Source: Myxococcota bacterium (GTDB lineage Bacteria > Myxococcota_A > UBA796 > JAJRTE01). From it: a stretch of 61,167 nucleotides of DNA. The first letter of the stretch is position 1; the number at the start of each line of letters is the position of its first letter. The notes beneath the pieces are model-generated. The model had not been told where the DNA came from. It saw only the letters and a program-made list of their open reading frames with translations, and ran no database searches. This document shows, one piece after another, positions 59,631 to 61,167 of the stretch. The stretch lies in contig JAJRTE010000181.1 in NCBI GenBank assembly GCA_024278455.1, forward strand, positions 1 through 61,167, in the 5' to 3' direction. Both the position numbers and the translations under genes were made by a program.

Positions 59631-61167
59631 TCAGCCCCCGGGAATCACCACCACGACCGGAACTCGGCCCAGCAGGACCTGCCCATCGCCCTTCAGCTTG
59701 AAACCGATGGTGAACACCTGGTCGTCCGCTGTCTGGACGAACGTGTCCTCGATGGTGACGGTGAACGAGACAGGGTCGGACACCCGGTGATCGACGTAGC
59801 CGTCCGGCGAGATGTGAGCGGTCAGGTCCAGCGGGTTGTCGTCCAGTACGAGCGTCACGTCGAAGGGGGCGCTGCTCAGCAACTCTTCGACGATGGAAAT
59901 CGCGGCGACCGGGGCGCTGAAGCCGTAGGGAGCCGGCCACACGAGCGGTTCGTGGTAGTCGCCGGCCTGCGTCACGTCTCCCACCGCCTTCGTTGCCCGC
60001 GCGATATCCTCCATCTCCCTGGGTGTGCTGAAGTACGAGGGGGAGGTGGGCAACGCCGAGCTGATCCCGGCCACCCGAACATGGGCATCGACGGCGGACT
60101 GGAGGACGTCTTCCACGCCGAGCACCATCGCTCCTTCCGGGGCCCCATCGGCCTCCGGATCCCTGAACGGCCCCTCCGCGAACAGGATAGCCACCCGGAG
60201 CGCTTCGTCCCGGTAACCGACACCGCCGAAGAGCCCGGTCGACGCGTCGCCGGGGTCATAGGCCCCGCCCACCTGGCCGCCAAAAGCGTCCGTGTCACTG
60301 GCGATGAACGGGCTCACATCGCCCCCATCCAGCACGCCGTCCAGGTCCTGATCGAACCCTTGCCCGGTGGCCACCTGGTAGATGGCCTCGTAGGCGCTGA
60401 CTTCAGGGTCGATCACCCCCTCCTCGGCAACCACCTGGATACGGTTCATACCGCGCACGCAGGCATTGTCGTCGTCGGTCATCTGTTGCTGGAGCACGTA
60501 GGGGTAGGCGTCGGCACCGCCGTATGGACGTTCACGGTAGTCGGTGAACGCGGTCACGGCAAAACGCACACCTTCGTCGACCATGCCATCGAACCCCTTG
60601 TACAACAGGGGAATCTCCGGAACCATGATACTCAGCGTCACCTCGGTCGAGTCATAGCCCGCACTGGCGTCCATGACGTAGGCGAGATCGAGCTGCTGGA
60701 CTTCGGGCACGAGATCGAGGGGGAACTCCTCACCCACGATGATCACGTGGTCGCACACCTCGTCCGGGTCGTTGGGATCGGCGCCGCATTCGTATTCGAC
60801 ACAATCGGACTGCCCGTCACCGTCGGTGTCATACGCGAACGGGTCGCTGCCGTTACCGGTCTCCATGGCGTCGTCGCAGCCATCGCCATCGGCGTCGGGA
60901 TCCTGGAAGTCCGGCGTCCCGTCACCGTCGGTGTCGCGAGGCGTGTCGCCGTCGCCAGCCTCTTCTTCGTCGGGGATGCCGTCACCGTCGGAATCGGGGT
61001 CCTGGAAGTCCGGCGTCCCGTCACCGTCGGTGTCGCGAGGCGTGTCGCCGTCACCGGCCTCCTGCTCGTCGGGGATGCCGTCTTCGTCGGAATCGGGATC
61101 CTGGAAGTCCGGTGTTCCATCGCCGTCGGTGTCTCGAGGCGGTGTATAGGGATCGTCATCCCCGGCC
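59631..61167 (-). CDS. TSP3-repeat / VWA-like surface protein, 5' end beyond the window
   Basis: 511 residues visible; the frame is open to the window edge, so the N-terminus is missing. The visible start is a row of thrombospondin type-3 calcium repeats (DTDGDGTPDFQDPDSDEDGI, PDEQEAGDGD, three copies). Next comes a VWA-like domain (about 135-380): LDLAYVMDASAGYDS in the MIDAS place (D-A-S-A-G for D-x-S-x-S), VRFAVTAFTDYRERPYGG and EALRVAILFAEGPF. The C-terminal beta domain ends LKGDGQVLLGRVPVVVVIPGG. Probably an outer-surface, metal-dependent binding protein. It lies 240 nt upstream of the MopE/beta-helix gene on the same strand. Confidence 0.82.
   Translation of the reverse strand, partial: AGDDDPYTPPRDTDGDGTPDFQDPDSDEDGIPDEQEAGDGDTPRDTDGDGTPDFQDPDSDGDGIPDEEEAGDGDTPRDTDGDGTPDFQDPDADGDGCDDAMETGNGSDPFAYDTDGDGQSDCVEYECGADPNDPDEVCDHVIIVGEEFPLDLVPEVQQLDLAYVMDASAGYDSTEVTLSIMVPEIPLLYKGFDGMVDEGVRFAVTAFTDYRERPYGGADAYPYVLQQQMTDDDNACVRGMNRIQVVAEEGVIDPEVSAYEAIYQVATGQGFDQDLDGVLDGGDVSPFIASDTDAFGGQVGGAYDPGDASTGLFGGVGYRDEALRVAILFAEGPFRDPEADGAPEGAMVLGVEDVLQSAVDAHVRVAGISSALPTSPSYFSTPREMEDIARATKAVGDVTQAGDYHEPLVWPAPYGFSAPVAAISIVEELLSSAPFDVTLVLDDNPLDLTAHISPDGYVDHRVSDPVSFTVTIEDTFVQTADDQVFTIGFKLKGDGQVLLGRVPVVVVIPGG
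60890..61160 (-). repeat. 99-nt tandem repeat encoding TSP3 units
   Basis: Almost three copies of a 33-residue unit (R-D-T-D-G-D-G-T-P-D-F-Q-D-P-D-S-D-x-D-G...) lie head to tail. The copies are nearly identical in DNA (plus-strand core TCCTGGAAGTCCGGCGTCCC recurs), so they are recent duplications; the array may continue past the window. Confidence 0.8.

Overview
The window is GC-rich, densely coded DNA that looks like one chromosomal contig of a Deltaproteobacterium or Myxococcota-type bacterium, or an uncultured relative. This is an inference from gene content: two large Ser/Thr kinases, many lipoproteins with Type II signal peptides, a sigma-54 activator with matching -24/-12 promoters, a REC-histidine kinase hybrid, and giant secreted proteins built from MopE-like Cys/Asp motifs, FG-GAP, lamin-tail and beta-helix modules. 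No rRNA, tRNA, CRISPR array or intact insertion sequence was found.

Layout. 0-5 kb: the end of a TSUP-type membrane protein, a relic of a REP-associated transposase, a C-type lectin/Kazal-like secreted protein, and a sigma factor / lipoprotein / zinc-finger anti-sigma-like operon coupled by two 4-nt ATGA overlaps. 4.6-9.7 kb (minus strand): a probable five-gene operon of an SRPBCC-like protein, a COG2509-type FAD protein split by one in-frame TAG, an unknown Cys-rich protein, thiD and thiC. 10-12.8 kb: a lipoprotein with a clear promoter, a SMUG1-like uracil-DNA glycosylase and a YceI protein. 12.7-16.7 kb: a 1326-aa lipoprotein with MopE-like and FG-GAP repeats. 17-22 kb: a REC-histidine kinase, an alpha/alpha-toroid lipoprotein overlapping a flippase-like membrane protein, and a small repeat lipoprotein. 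22.7-28.4 kb: a 1293-aa kinase carrying a zinc ribbon and a C-terminal pseudokinase-like module, followed by a membrane-anchored retropepsin-like protease. 28.4-40 kb: an AidB-like acyl-CoA dehydrogenase, a MepA-like endopeptidase with three LysM domains, a kinase-AAA-TPR protein, and a sphingosine-phosphate-lyase-like PLP enzyme next to an FGGY kinase. 40-46 kb: two stand-alone receiver proteins, their likely PAS/sigma-54 activator, and a membrane TPR protein. 46.9-47.5 kb: an AT-richer nucleotidyltransferase/small-protein pair. 47.6-50.5 kb: an enoyl-CoA-reductase-like SDR, a PlsC-like acyltransferase and an epimerase. 50.5-61 kb: a Bor-like lipoprotein hidden behind a frameshift, a secreted unknown, a lamin-tail lipoprotein, an S74-chaperone-like protein, a 1471-aa MopE-like/beta-helix lipoprotein and a TSP3/VWA-like protein cut by the window edge.

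Two signals stand out beyond ordinary genes. First, the palindrome CTCGAG occurs about 165 times by eye, where composition predicts roughly 20, in genes and intergenic DNA alike; it resembles the cyanobacterial HIP1 phenomenon. Second, the sigma-54 activator gene and the neighbouring receiver gene each have a near-consensus -24/-12 promoter, with a GTTGC/GCAAC palindrome cluster placed like an enhancer upstream of the receiver gene. A kinase/pseudokinase plus retropepsin pair is the best candidate for an undescribed signalling module.
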